Shown here: positions 26,175 through 34,026 of the stretch, in pieces | How positions within the stretch are numbered: position 1 is the first letter of the stretch | How the letters are laid out: each line of letters starts with the position of its first letter | Assembly (NCBI RefSeq): GCF_019091455.1 | Contig: NZ_JAGXJN010000007.1 | Location: 124,001-188,000, forward strand | DNA length: 64,000 nucleotides | Direction: 5' to 3' | DNA from: Chitinophaga sp. GbtcB8 | GTDB lineage: Bacteria > Bacteroidota > Bacteroidia > Chitinophagales > Chitinophagaceae | Made by a program: the position numbers and the translations under genes | Notes under the pieces: generated by a model | What the model saw: the letters and a program-made list of their open reading frames with translations, nothing else | Told to the model about the DNA's origin: nothing | Databases searched by the model: none

Positions 26175-27830
26175 ATGGGGCAACTGGATTTTATAGTAAT
26201 GGCAGTTTTTGCTTTGTTGATCCTGGGCATTGGCATGATGTTCACCCGCATAGGCAGCAAGAACTCATCGGCTTTTTTTGAGGCAGGCGGCGCTACGCCG
26301 TGGTGGATCAATAGTATTTCTTTATTCATCAGCTATTTTTCTGCCGGCACCTTTGTGGTGTGGGGCTCTATTGCCTATAAAAGCGGCTTTGTAGCCAACG
26401 GCATACAGCTTACCATGGTATTTGGGGGCATGCTGGTAGCGCTGTTCATTGCCGCTAAATGGAAGCGCACCGGCGCTGTAACAGCAGCGGAATATATTGG
26501 CAAAAGGCTGGGAACAGGCACGCAAAAATTCTACACCTTTCTTATTATGCTGCATGGCCTTTTTACTACGGCCTCTGTGTTATATCCTGTTGGTAAAATG
26601 GTGAGTGTAGCTACTCCCCTTTCCTTAAACACCTGTATCCTCATTATCGGCGGCATTATTGTGCTGTATACTTCTGCAGGCGGCTTATGGGCGGTGCTGG
26701 TAACAGACGTTGTGCAGTTTGTGATCCTTACCGCAGCAGTAATGATCGTGATTCCGATGGCCTTCAAGGAAGCAGGCGGCGTACATTCTTTTGTAAATAA
26801 AGCGCCGGACGGTTTTTTCAACTTCTTTAATTCAGAATATTCCTTTGGTTTCTTCCTCGCCTTTCTTGCCTATCAGACCGTGTACATTGGCGGCAACTGG
26901 GCATATGTGCAACGCTACACCAGCGTTTCCACTGAAAGAAATTCAAAAAAAGTGGCCTGGTTGTTCACCATCCTTTACCTGGTAAGCCCTTTTATATGGA
27001 TGCTGCCGCCCATGTTATACCGGGTTATTAACCCCAGCCTCAGCGGCCTGCAGCCGGAAGGCGCTTATATGATGCTTTGCCAGCAGGTATTGCCCGCCGG
27101 GCTTATAGGCCTGGTTTTATCCGGCATGATCTCTGCCAGCGCAAGCAAGGCCAATACCACTATTAATATAATGGCTGTAGTGTTTGCACATGATGTATAT
27201 AAGAAAGCATTTAACCAGCAGGCCACGGAAAAAACACTGGTACGGGCTGCAAGGTTCTTTACCGTATTGTTTGGGTTTATTACTATTGCCATTGCCATGA
27301 TGGTGCCTATGATAGGCGGTATTGTTGAAATGGTATTAAGCACCGCCTCCATAGCAGGCGGCGCCTTGTTTGCCCCTATTATCTGGACCCTATATTCCAG
27401 GCGGCAAACAGGTACTTCGGTGATCAGCGCATCATTATGCGGCCTGGTGATAAGCCTTGCCTTAAAACTTTTTGGCACTGAGCTGATAGGCCACAAGCTG
27501 GACCGCATGTGGGAAACAATTTTGGGTGTAGGCATCCCCGTGTTTGTGCTGTTATGCTGGGAAATTTATTACCTGCTTGCCCAAAAAGAAGCTGCGCCTT
27601 ATTTGCTGCAAACTTTGGAGGTAAAGGCCAACCATTCACCGGCACAGGATATGGATGCCAGGAGCCAGAATATTTTTGGAATGAAAGTGATTGCCTCCGC
27701 TATTGCTGTAGTGGGCGCAGGTATAGCCATCCTGGGCCTTGTGGCTACCGGCGGCAGCGTGGCTTTTTTTACAGGGCTTATTATAGCGCTTTGCTCACTG
27801 CCCTTGTTCCGTTCCGCAAGAGCTAATTAA
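26175..27830 (+). CDS. Sodium:solute symporter (SSS family), operon copy
   Basis: The 551-residue inner-membrane protein has about 13-14 hydrophobic helices and SSS-family features: first helix LDFIVMAVFALLILGIGM, then FFEAGGATPWWINSISLFISYFSAGTFV, the amphipathic AKWKRTGAVTAAEYIGKRLG segment, and SGMISASASKANTTINIMAVVFAHDVYK. It would take a sugar or sugar acid into the cytoplasm using the sodium gradient. It is the last gene of the SusC-led operon, 17 bases after the toroid gene. A second, unrelated-in-detail SSS gene lies at 30306. Substrate cannot be told from sequence. Confidence 0.9.
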   Translation: MGQLDFIVMAVFALLILGIGMMFTRIGSKNSSAFFEAGGATPWWINSISLFISYFSAGTFVVWGSIAYKSGFVANGIQLTMVFGGMLVALFIAAKWKRTGAVTAAEYIGKRLGTGTQKFYTFLIMLHGLFTTASVLYPVGKMVSVATPLSLNTCILIIGGIIVLYTSAGGLWAVLVTDVVQFVILTAAVMIVIPMAFKEAGGVHSFVNKAPDGFFNFFNSEYSFGFFLAFLAYQTVYIGGNWAYVQRYTSVSTERNSKKVAWLFTILYLVSPFIWMLPPMLYRVINPSLSGLQPEGAYMMLCQQVLPAGLIGLVLSGMISASASKANTTINIMAVVFAHDVYKKAFNQQATEKTLVRAARFFTVLFGFITIAIAMMVPMIGGIVEMVLSTASIAGGALFAPIIWTLYSRRQTGTSVISASLCGLVISLALKLFGTELIGHKLDRMWETILGVGIPVFVLLCWEIYYLLAQKEAAPYLLQTLEVKANHSPAQDMDARSQNIFGMKVIASAIAVVGAGIAILGLVATGGSVAFFTGLIIALCSLPLFRSARAN

Positions 27831-27940
27831 AAGAATGTAAAATGTAAAATTTTAAATCATAAATGTAAAAGTAGAATGCCTGGAATCATAACATTCTACT
27901 TTTACATTTTAAATTTTACATTTATGATTTTACATTCTTT
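27830..27940. repeat. AT-rich palindromic intergenic repeat, copy 2
   Basis: It has the same architecture as the element at 5030: AAAGAATGTAAAATG at one end, ATTTTACATTCTTT at the other, with an inner pair AAAAGTAGAATG/CATTCTACTTTT that extends the stem. It lies exactly between two convergent stop codons and could terminate both transcripts. Confidence 0.78.
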
Positions 27941-29021
27941 ACTGATTATTTTTCAGATAGCCGAAGAGGCCATGCTCTTCCCCATCGGGTCCTGCAGTAA
28001 AGAACAGCTGCGCAGGATCTGCCGTAGGCACGTTATTTTCCAATGCCCATAATCCGTTAATAACAAGGGGCTGCCATCCTTTTTTCAAAGGCCCCAGGAA
28101 GATGCCGGTAGTAGTGTACATATTGATCCTTCCATCACCGAAGTTCCCGATCAGGATCACATCTTTTGTGGCGCAGAAACCTGGCGCTGCTACTGCCATA
28201 CCCCAGGGCGAATTTAAAGGCCCTCTTGTTGCAAAACGTTTCACCAGCATTCCATTGGGCCAGAAAATATCTATATATCCATTGCCGGATCCTGCCTGGT
28301 CATCTTCCTTTTCAGGCAGCTGCTGTTTAGCATAGGTTACATACAAATACCCGCCAATGCTCCTGATGTTGAATGGCGCATAACCCTGCGGAATGCCGCT
28401 GCTATGAAATGGTTTGCCGGTTACAATCTTGTAATCTTTATCAAAAACATCAACCTTGCCATTACGGAAATCCGTAGCGTACAGATAGTTATTGCCTCCG
28501 TCTTTTGCCAGGGCCAATCCTTTATACACTGAATGCCATGCCGACCGGTCTACGACAATAGTGGCGGTATTTCCGCCACCCCAGGCAGCCAGTGTACCAT
28601 CTTCCGTGGCAAAGATGAAGCGGCTTGCGGTAGCCTGCTTATCTTTCCAAAAAGCAAAATCTGTGGTATTGTTAAATACAATACCGGTAGGAGCTCCGCC
28701 AACTGAATCAGTAGGTGTGGGAATAGCAACCGCAGGCCTTAAGGTGGCGCCGGTTTTGTCATAGATAGGGCTGAGGCCTGTTTCAGCAGCAGAGATCCAG
28801 ATAGGGCCACTGGGCGCTACTGCAATGCCCCAGGCATTTACCAGGCCGGAATCGATGTGCGCTGCGCCAAAGCCCGGCACATCCGCTACCAGATTAACCT
28901 GATCGTAATCATTGGGGATAAAATGCTGCGCAATTTTCTTACAACCTGTGCCAAGCAGCAGGCATAAACAGAGCGCACCCATTTTTAAATGGGAAAGGTT
29001 TTTGAATAACATTGGTTTCAT
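27939..29021 (-). CDS. TIGR03118-family lipoprotein
   Basis: The 360-residue protein has a lipoprotein signal (LCLCLLLGTGCKKI, Cys near 27). The body matches the TIGR03118 beta-propeller-like family in order: LVNAWGIAVAPSGPIWISA, GAPTGIVFN, FATEDGTLAAWG, YKGLALAKDGGNNYLYATDF, SPWGMAVAAPGF and IGNFGDGRINMY. It is probably exposed in the periplasm or on the cell surface. Function of the family is unknown. It sits convergent to the SusC-led operon, with only the palindromic repeat between, and is not obviously part of it. Confidence 0.8.
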   Translation of the reverse strand: MKPMLFKNLSHLKMGALCLCLLLGTGCKKIAQHFIPNDYDQVNLVADVPGFGAAHIDSGLVNAWGIAVAPSGPIWISAAETGLSPIYDKTGATLRPAVAIPTPTDSVGGAPTGIVFNNTTDFAFWKDKQATASRFIFATEDGTLAAWGGGNTATIVVDRSAWHSVYKGLALAKDGGNNYLYATDFRNGKVDVFDKDYKIVTGKPFHSSGIPQGYAPFNIRSIGGYLYVTYAKQQLPEKEDDQAGSGNGYIDIFWPNGMLVKRFATRGPLNSPWGMAVAAPGFCATKDVILIGNFGDGRINMYTTTGIFLGPLKKGWQPLVINGLWALENNVPTADPAQLFFTAGPDGEEHGLFGYLKNNQ

Positions 29022-29349
29022 TTTACAGGTTTAAATGATGAACAAATAAAACTCCATAAACCATCGGGGAAGGCCAGCTATCCATTCATATGGTACAATC
29101 TAAAGGATTAAGAATTTTTCATTGATGCAACTCATTCACTGGAACAGCATAGGATGCACTATGCAAGGCGATAGGTACTTTGGGGTAAAAGGGACTTATA
29201 AAGCCGTGATTGGGGCGGCACGGGATAATACGAGGTTTTTCCAAAAAAGGTTGCCTGCCTGGTATATTTTAAGCGGCATTAAAAACCCTTTGCATCAGCC
29301 GGGTATTATGCTGCTGCAAAGGGTTATGTTATTAACGAAGCCGGGGATA
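29022..29349. other. 328-base interval without a supported gene
   Basis: It lies upstream of the TIGR03118 gene and downstream of the lyase gene, both on the minus strand. It contains a hairpin at 29284-29325 treated separately and no convincing coding sequence; an 88-codon open frame on the plus strand overlaps the lyase gene end and lacks features of a real protein. Confidence 0.6.
29281..29325 (-). terminator. Probable intrinsic terminator of the lyase operon
   Basis: AACCCTTTGCA and TGCAAAGGGTT form a perfect 11-base stem around a 20-base loop. On the minus strand the stem is followed by a short T run (TTTTTAA). It lies 25 bases past the lyase stop codon. Confidence 0.65.
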
Positions 29350-30288
29350 TTATGCCGGCAACAAAGTTGCTGCTGGCTGGATCTGTAAACGCTCGCACCA
29401 TCCTTTAAAATCATTGTGGATCTGCTGCAGGATCTGTTTTTGTTCCGGCGTTAGCTCCAGCGCGTGTGCGCGGCTAATGGTGCGCACGGGAATACCCCGC
29501 TGCTGCAGGAAATATTTTGCGCTCAGCGGGTAAGCTACATGGATCAGCGGATCTACCCTTTGCAGCTCAGACTGGATCCAGCGCACATCATCCTGCCGGC
29601 TTTCATCATTCACATGATTGCACAGCCATACCAGAATTTCGGGATAAAAGTTCCCGGAGATAGAAGACATGCCCGCGGCTCCCATTTGCATAGAAGCAAC
29701 TGCATTGGGCGTATGCGCATCATAGAACTCCAGCCGGCTGCCGGCAGTAACGGCCAGCTTAGCCCGCACCTGCTCCACGCTGCAGGAGGTATCCTTGTGG
29801 TAAATAAGCCGGTTGGTGGCCAGCAGGGTTTTCAGTATTTCCGGTGTAATGATGCGTTTATACGGCGCGGGGCATTCATATAATCCCAGCGGAATATTGC
29901 CGGTGAGGGAGAACAGCTCCTCAAAATGCTGCAGCAGCGTGCTGTCCGGCTCATCTATATTGGCAAAATGCCCTGTGATCATGATCACGGAATCCACTCC
30001 TGTATCATAGATCTTTTGTGTGAACAGCGCTTTATCTTTTATGGTAAGGCCAAAGGAACCGGTAGCCACCACAGGTACCCGGCCATTTACATAACGTACC
30101 ACATGGCTGGTGAGCGCCAGGCGCTCGTCTTCGCTGATGCTGTACATTTCGGACGACAAACAATTGGCAAAAAAACCTTTCACACCGGCAGCCAGGTAGA
30201 AATCTATTAAGTGTTCCACCATCTCAAGATCGATCTGCGCTTTCAGGTTAAAGGGGGTGATCATCACCGGGACAAATTTCTTTTGCAT
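29350..30288 (-). CDS. Dihydrodipicolinate synthase/N-acetylneuraminate lyase family protein
   Basis: The 312-residue TIM-barrel class I aldolase has Tyr137 in LGLYECPAPYKRII and Schiff-base Lys165 in LIYHKDTS, as expected for the DapA/NanA superfamily. The substrate-binding loop usually reading GTTGE is CLSSE here (residues 43-47), so it is unlikely to be the housekeeping DapA and is better read as a sugar-acid lyase or dehydratase. It is encoded 17 bases after a sodium:solute symporter gene, suggesting that pair imports and cleaves one compound. Exact substrate unknown; sialic acid or a keto-deoxy sugar acid would fit. Confidence 0.8.
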   Translation of the reverse strand: MQKKFVPVMITPFNLKAQIDLEMVEHLIDFYLAAGVKGFFANCLSSEMYSISEDERLALTSHVVRYVNGRVPVVATGSFGLTIKDKALFTQKIYDTGVDSVIMITGHFANIDEPDSTLLQHFEELFSLTGNIPLGLYECPAPYKRIITPEILKTLLATNRLIYHKDTSCSVEQVRAKLAVTAGSRLEFYDAHTPNAVASMQMGAAGMSSISGNFYPEILVWLCNHVNDESRQDDVRWIQSELQRVDPLIHVAYPLSAKYFLQQRGIPVRTISRAHALELTPEQKQILQQIHNDFKGWCERLQIQPAATLLPA

Positions 30289-30305
30289 AAGAAACGGTTT
30301 TATAC

Positions 30306-31835
30306 TCAGGAAGTTTTAATACGTTGCAGGCGCGTGAGCACCATACCTGCCAGGAATATAGACAGGGTACCCACCACTATAACCATGTTTGCATGTAAAT
30401 GGCTGCGCATATGCACCCAATCTGCAGGCAGGTATTTGGACAAAGACATCCAGATAATGACCAGGATGCCGATGATAGTGGCTGTTGCTGCCGCTGCATT
30501 TTTGATCCCGGATACCATACCCAGGAGAAATAATCCCAGCATGCCCCCGGCAAAGATGCCGGACAGCTCCCACCACATATCCAGGATGCTGCCTACGCCT
30601 ATCATTGAAATACCGGCTGCTATGGACAGCACGCCGGCCAGTGTAGAGGCGGCATACAGCACGTTCATTTCCTTTTTGGGCGTAACGCCCGGATTAATAT
30701 AACGCTGGTAAATATCTTTCAGGAAAACAGTAGCGGTGCTGTTCATACCACTGCTAACGGTGCTCATGGCTGCAGATAAAATAGCTGCAATGATCAGCCC
30801 CATCAGCCCTGACGGCACTTTATTAACCATAAACCAGGGTAATACCTTATCGCCATAATCCGCCGGCTGCAGCGAAGCTACCGGCACATGCCGCTCTGCC
30901 GCTGCCTGCTGCTTTACGGCCAGCAATACTTCCGGGTGCTGCTGTGCATAGGCATACAATGCAGTGCCAATAAAAAAGAACACCATGCTCACCGGCACAT
31001 ACCAGTACACGCATAACCAGATACTGCGGGAAGCTTCTTTCTCTGACCGGGCAGTATGGTAACGCTGCACATAGTTCTGATCCATTCCGAAATTATTCAG
31101 GTTAATAAAGAACCCGTAAAGCAATACCACCCAGAAAGTGGAATGGCTGAAATCACTGAGGTTGAAACTGCCTGGCGAAAATTTTCCATCAGCTATGCCG
31201 ATCCGGAAAATATCCCCGGCCCCGTTATTCATGCCGCTAATCACCAGGCACAGGATCACAATTGCGCCGGTTGTTTTAACGATGCCCTGCAGCACCTCTG
31301 TCCAGATCACTGCTTCCATGCCGCCCAATACCGTGTATATAATAATACAAATGCCTGCCACACAAATGATGGTACGCATATCCAGCCCGGTGAGCGCCTG
31401 CAGGGCCAGCGCTGCTCCAAAAAAAATGGAGCCCATCCGCGCCAGCTGCATCAGGATAAAACACGCAGTAGCATAGGTTCTGGCCCAGGGGCCAAAGCGG
31501 TGCTCCAGGTGTGTGTATGCGCTTACTACCCCGCTTCTGCGGTAGAACGGTACAAAATATTTTGCTGCAATAAAGGCTGCCAGCGGCATGGACAAGCTGA
31601 AAACAAACGCATTCCAGTTGCTGCCAAAGGCCTTACCCGGCACTCCCAGGAAAGTATTGCTGCTTAAAAAAGTAGCATATAAAGAAAGCCCCAGCGCCCA
31701 GCCGGGAATAGTTCCCGATGCAGTGGTGAACTGTGCCGCGCTCCTATTCTTCCGCGAAAACCGCACTCCAATAAGGATCATTCCCAACAGGTAAATAGCA
31801 ATTACGGCCAGGTCAATTAATGGCAATTGGTGCAT
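30306..31835 (-). CDS. Sodium:solute symporter (SSS family), lyase-linked copy
   Basis: The 509-residue inner-membrane transporter has about 13 helices. SSS hallmarks include LIDLAVIAIYLLGMILIGV, FTTASGTIPGWALGLSLYATFLSSNTF, the RRSGVVSAYTHLEHRFG segment and GLIIAAILSAAMSTVSSGMNS near helix 9. It is probably co-transcribed with the lyase gene 17 bases downstream and would supply that enzyme's substrate. It faces an AraC-family gene across a palindromic repeat, which makes that regulator a likely controller. It differs from the SSS protein at 26175 and probably carries another solute. Confidence 0.9.
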   Translation of the reverse strand: MHQLPLIDLAVIAIYLLGMILIGVRFSRKNRSAAQFTTASGTIPGWALGLSLYATFLSSNTFLGVPGKAFGSNWNAFVFSLSMPLAAFIAAKYFVPFYRRSGVVSAYTHLEHRFGPWARTYATACFILMQLARMGSIFFGAALALQALTGLDMRTIICVAGICIIIYTVLGGMEAVIWTEVLQGIVKTTGAIVILCLVISGMNNGAGDIFRIGIADGKFSPGSFNLSDFSHSTFWVVLLYGFFINLNNFGMDQNYVQRYHTARSEKEASRSIWLCVYWYVPVSMVFFFIGTALYAYAQQHPEVLLAVKQQAAAERHVPVASLQPADYGDKVLPWFMVNKVPSGLMGLIIAAILSAAMSTVSSGMNSTATVFLKDIYQRYINPGVTPKKEMNVLYAASTLAGVLSIAAGISMIGVGSILDMWWELSGIFAGGMLGLFLLGMVSGIKNAAAATATIIGILVIIWMSLSKYLPADWVHMRSHLHANMVIVVGTLSIFLAGMVLTRLQRIKTS

Positions 31836-31875
31836 ATCAGTTCTCAGGTTTCATTACGTGGACAGGTTAATCAAC

Positions 31876-31983
31876 AAGAATGTAAAATTTCAAATCATAA
31901 ATGTAAAAGTTAACTGCACTTTGACCGTGGTGTATTTAACCTTTACATTAAACATTTTACATTAATGATTTTACATTCTTTTT
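31876..31983. repeat. AT-rich palindromic intergenic repeat, copy 3
   Basis: It begins AAGAATGTAAAATTT with CAAATCATAAATGTAAAAG inside, and ends AATGATTTTACATTCTT. Unlike the other two copies it lies between divergent genes, so it is not simply a terminator of convergent transcripts. Confidence 0.72.
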
Positions 31984-32065
31984 GGTTCCCTCTGCGAAGG
32001 TTGCCAATTTTTACGGGCCAAACAATGTTTTCAATTATGAAAAGGATGGCTTAAATTACTCCCAC

Positions 32066-32923
32066 ATGAATCAACTGGCTATCAGCGCTCCCATTACGCG
32101 GATCTTACCGGATCACCTGAAACGTAAGCTGGAAAAGCATCCGCTTGGGAAGAACCTTTTTATAACAGCGATGGGGTTCTATCCGGAGCATGTTGCAAAA
32201 GAGATCAGCGAGCTCAAAGGCGCTCCGGCATACACCCTGGTATATGCTGCGCAGGGAAAGGGCTGGCTGGAAGCGGGCAAAAAAAAGAGCAGGGTGCATT
32301 CCAGTCAGTACCTGGTGATCCCGAAAAATACGCACTTCCGCTGCTGGCCTGATCTACAGACACCCTGGCGCATTTATACCGTACAATTTTCCGGCAAGCT
32401 GGCAGATGATATTTTCAGCTATCTGGGCAATGGCATGAAACCGCGTACCATTCCGCCGCTGGTGGGCCGTAATGCGCAATTTGATGATATACTGCATCAC
32501 CTTGACCTGATGAACAATATTGAAAACCTGCTGTACGCCAACTTCCGTTTCTACAGCTTCCTGGGCACTTTCCGGCTTACGGTATTCAATTACATGAAAA
32601 AAGGGGCTGATAATATTATAGAGCAATGCATACAGCTGATGAAACAGCGGTTGGATCAGCCGCTGACACTGGCGGACCTGTCGAAGGAAATGCACCTCTC
32701 CCCTTCCTACCTGTCGGCCCTGTTCAAGGAGAAAACGCGGTATTCCCCCATACAGCTGTTCACCTCCCTGCGTATGCAGCAAGCCAGCCAGCTGTTGAAG
32801 GAAACGCAGCTTACTGTAAAAGAGATTGCCGGGGAAATGGGTTACGCTGACGCCTATACTTTTTCAAGGGCATTTAAGCTGGTGATGGGTGTTGCTCCGA
32901 AGAATTTCAGGGATAAGTTATAA
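32066..32923 (+). CDS. AraC-family transcriptional regulator
   Basis: The regulator of about 285 residues has an N-terminal AraC-type ligand-binding half (AYTLVYAAQGKGWLEAG, then PKNTHFRCWPDLQTPWRIYTVQF) and a C-terminal double helix-turn-helix. The second part reads LTLADLSKEMHLSPSYLSAL and LTVKEIAGEMGYADAYTFS, followed by APKNFR. The ATG at 32066 fits the family's length; a TTG at 31982 in the same frame would extend into the palindromic repeat and is unlikely. It is divergent from the symporter-lyase operon, so it may sense the imported compound. Confidence 0.87.
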   Translation: MNQLAISAPITRILPDHLKRKLEKHPLGKNLFITAMGFYPEHVAKEISELKGAPAYTLVYAAQGKGWLEAGKKKSRVHSSQYLVIPKNTHFRCWPDLQTPWRIYTVQFSGKLADDIFSYLGNGMKPRTIPPLVGRNAQFDDILHHLDLMNNIENLLYANFRFYSFLGTFRLTVFNYMKKGADNIIEQCIQLMKQRLDQPLTLADLSKEMHLSPSYLSALFKEKTRYSPIQLFTSLRMQQASQLLKETQLTVKEIAGEMGYADAYTFSRAFKLVMGVAPKNFRDKL

Positions 32924-32987
32924 AATCGCGTCATTGCGAGGAGCCGCGAGGCTGCAGTGGGAAGGGCGACGAAGCAATGACGCGATT
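32924..32987. repeat. GCGTCATTGCGAGG-type palindromic repeat
   Basis: Perfect 14-base arms AATCGCGTCATTGC and GCAATGACGCGATT enclose a GC-rich centre. It fills the gap between two convergent genes. A half copy of the arm (TGCAATGACGCG) lies near 51870. CGTCATTGCGAGG-like words are known as dispersed intergenic repeats in several bacteria. Confidence 0.7.
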
Positions 32988-32996
32988 GATCATTAA

Positions 32997-33851
32997 TTAT
33001 TTTTTCCTCGAAAGGAACCGCAGTATGCTGCTCACTATCTTATCATTCGATCCCAGCCAGCCTTTGATCTCCGTGTACGTGGCTACCATGGCGTTATCCA
33101 GCTTTACCATGAATTTCTTTTTGCCTTCGCCGGGGCGGGCCATATAATGTGTAGCCCTGCGGAAAGGTTTGTCTTCCACAGAATAATAGTATAAGGCTAT
33201 GGAACGGCGGAACTGATCTTCCGGGCAGGTCATAGGTTCCGGGTGGCCGTGGTAGGAATCTGCATCTGTATTAAAGATCACGCAGCGGTTAAAAACGGGC
33301 AGTACCTTTTTTTCGCAGGCCTTCATTTCCGTATCCCACAGCTCCAGCTTACCGCCCCACTCCTCCTGCCAGTCTTTATTCAGGTATACCAGCACATTTA
33401 CCCGGCGCTGCCAGTTGCGGTGGTGCGGGTGCACAGTAAAATCCGCATGAATATTCAGGTAACCGCCCCGGCCGGACTGGTGAATGCCGCCGCCTTCCAG
33501 GTGATCATCCTTTTGCAGGTTATCAATGCCGGTAAGGGTGCTTAAGAACTGCAGGAACGCCGGTGAGTTCAGCTCATTAATAGTATGTTTGATGTTGGCC
33601 GGCAGCATATCCAGCTTATTCAGCCCTTTCTTTTTCTCGTTGTAATGTACATAGTTGATCCAGCCATCTGCTTTATTCAGCTCATTAAATTCCCTGATGC
33701 AGGCATCCAGCACAACCGGGTTCAGAAAATTTTCCAGCACTATATGCGGGTAAGGGCTGGCTTCCTGGTATTGTTTACCCAGGATGGGTAATTCACTGTT
33801 CCATTTTTGCAGATCTATTACTTCCTTAGAATCAATGTAAGTCGTTTGCAA
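32997..33851 (-). CDS. 2OG-Fe(II) oxygenase
   Basis: The 284-residue dioxygenase has the double-stranded beta-helix signature: iron ligands His135 and Asp137 (YLNIHADFTVHPHH), a distal His near 201 in SYHGHPEP, and a 2-oxoglutarate-binding Arg near 215 (QFRRSIALYYYS). These are the P4H-like features of enzymes that hydroxylate proteins or small molecules. No signal peptide is seen. The frame begins at a TTG (33851) with no in-frame ATG before residue 82, so a TTG start is assumed; it gives an N-terminus that matches the domain. Substrate unknown; neighbours give no clue. Confidence 0.82.
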   Translation of the reverse strand: MQTTYIDSKEVIDLQKWNSELPILGKQYQEASPYPHIVLENFLNPVVLDACIREFNELNKADGWINYVHYNEKKKGLNKLDMLPANIKHTINELNSPAFLQFLSTLTGIDNLQKDDHLEGGGIHQSGRGGYLNIHADFTVHPHHRNWQRRVNVLVYLNKDWQEEWGGKLELWDTEMKACEKKVLPVFNRCVIFNTDADSYHGHPEPMTCPEDQFRRSIALYYYSVEDKPFRRATHYMARPGEGKKKFMVKLDNAMVATYTEIKGWLGSNDKIVSSILRFLSRKK

Positions 33852-34026
33852 GGTTCGAACATTTTAATTATATAACAAATATAGCCGCTGCGGCTATGCG
33901 GGCAAAAAAAGTTTAACCCCAAGATATAGAAAGAAATTATTAGGTGTAAGTTGTCTTTATGTTAAGAAAAACGCTGGTGCAAGCAATTGTGGTATAATAA
34001 TTTCTGTTTTATTTTAAACCCCCGTT

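Noticed and set aside
29122..29388. A possible 88-codon gene on the plus strand between the TIGR03118 and lyase genes.
   Set aside because: It runs into the lyase gene end, contains the terminator hairpin and shows no protein-like pattern.
30316..30576. Open frames overlapping the second symporter and lyase genes.
   Set aside because: They are alternative-frame readings of clearly coding sequence with biased composition and no motif.
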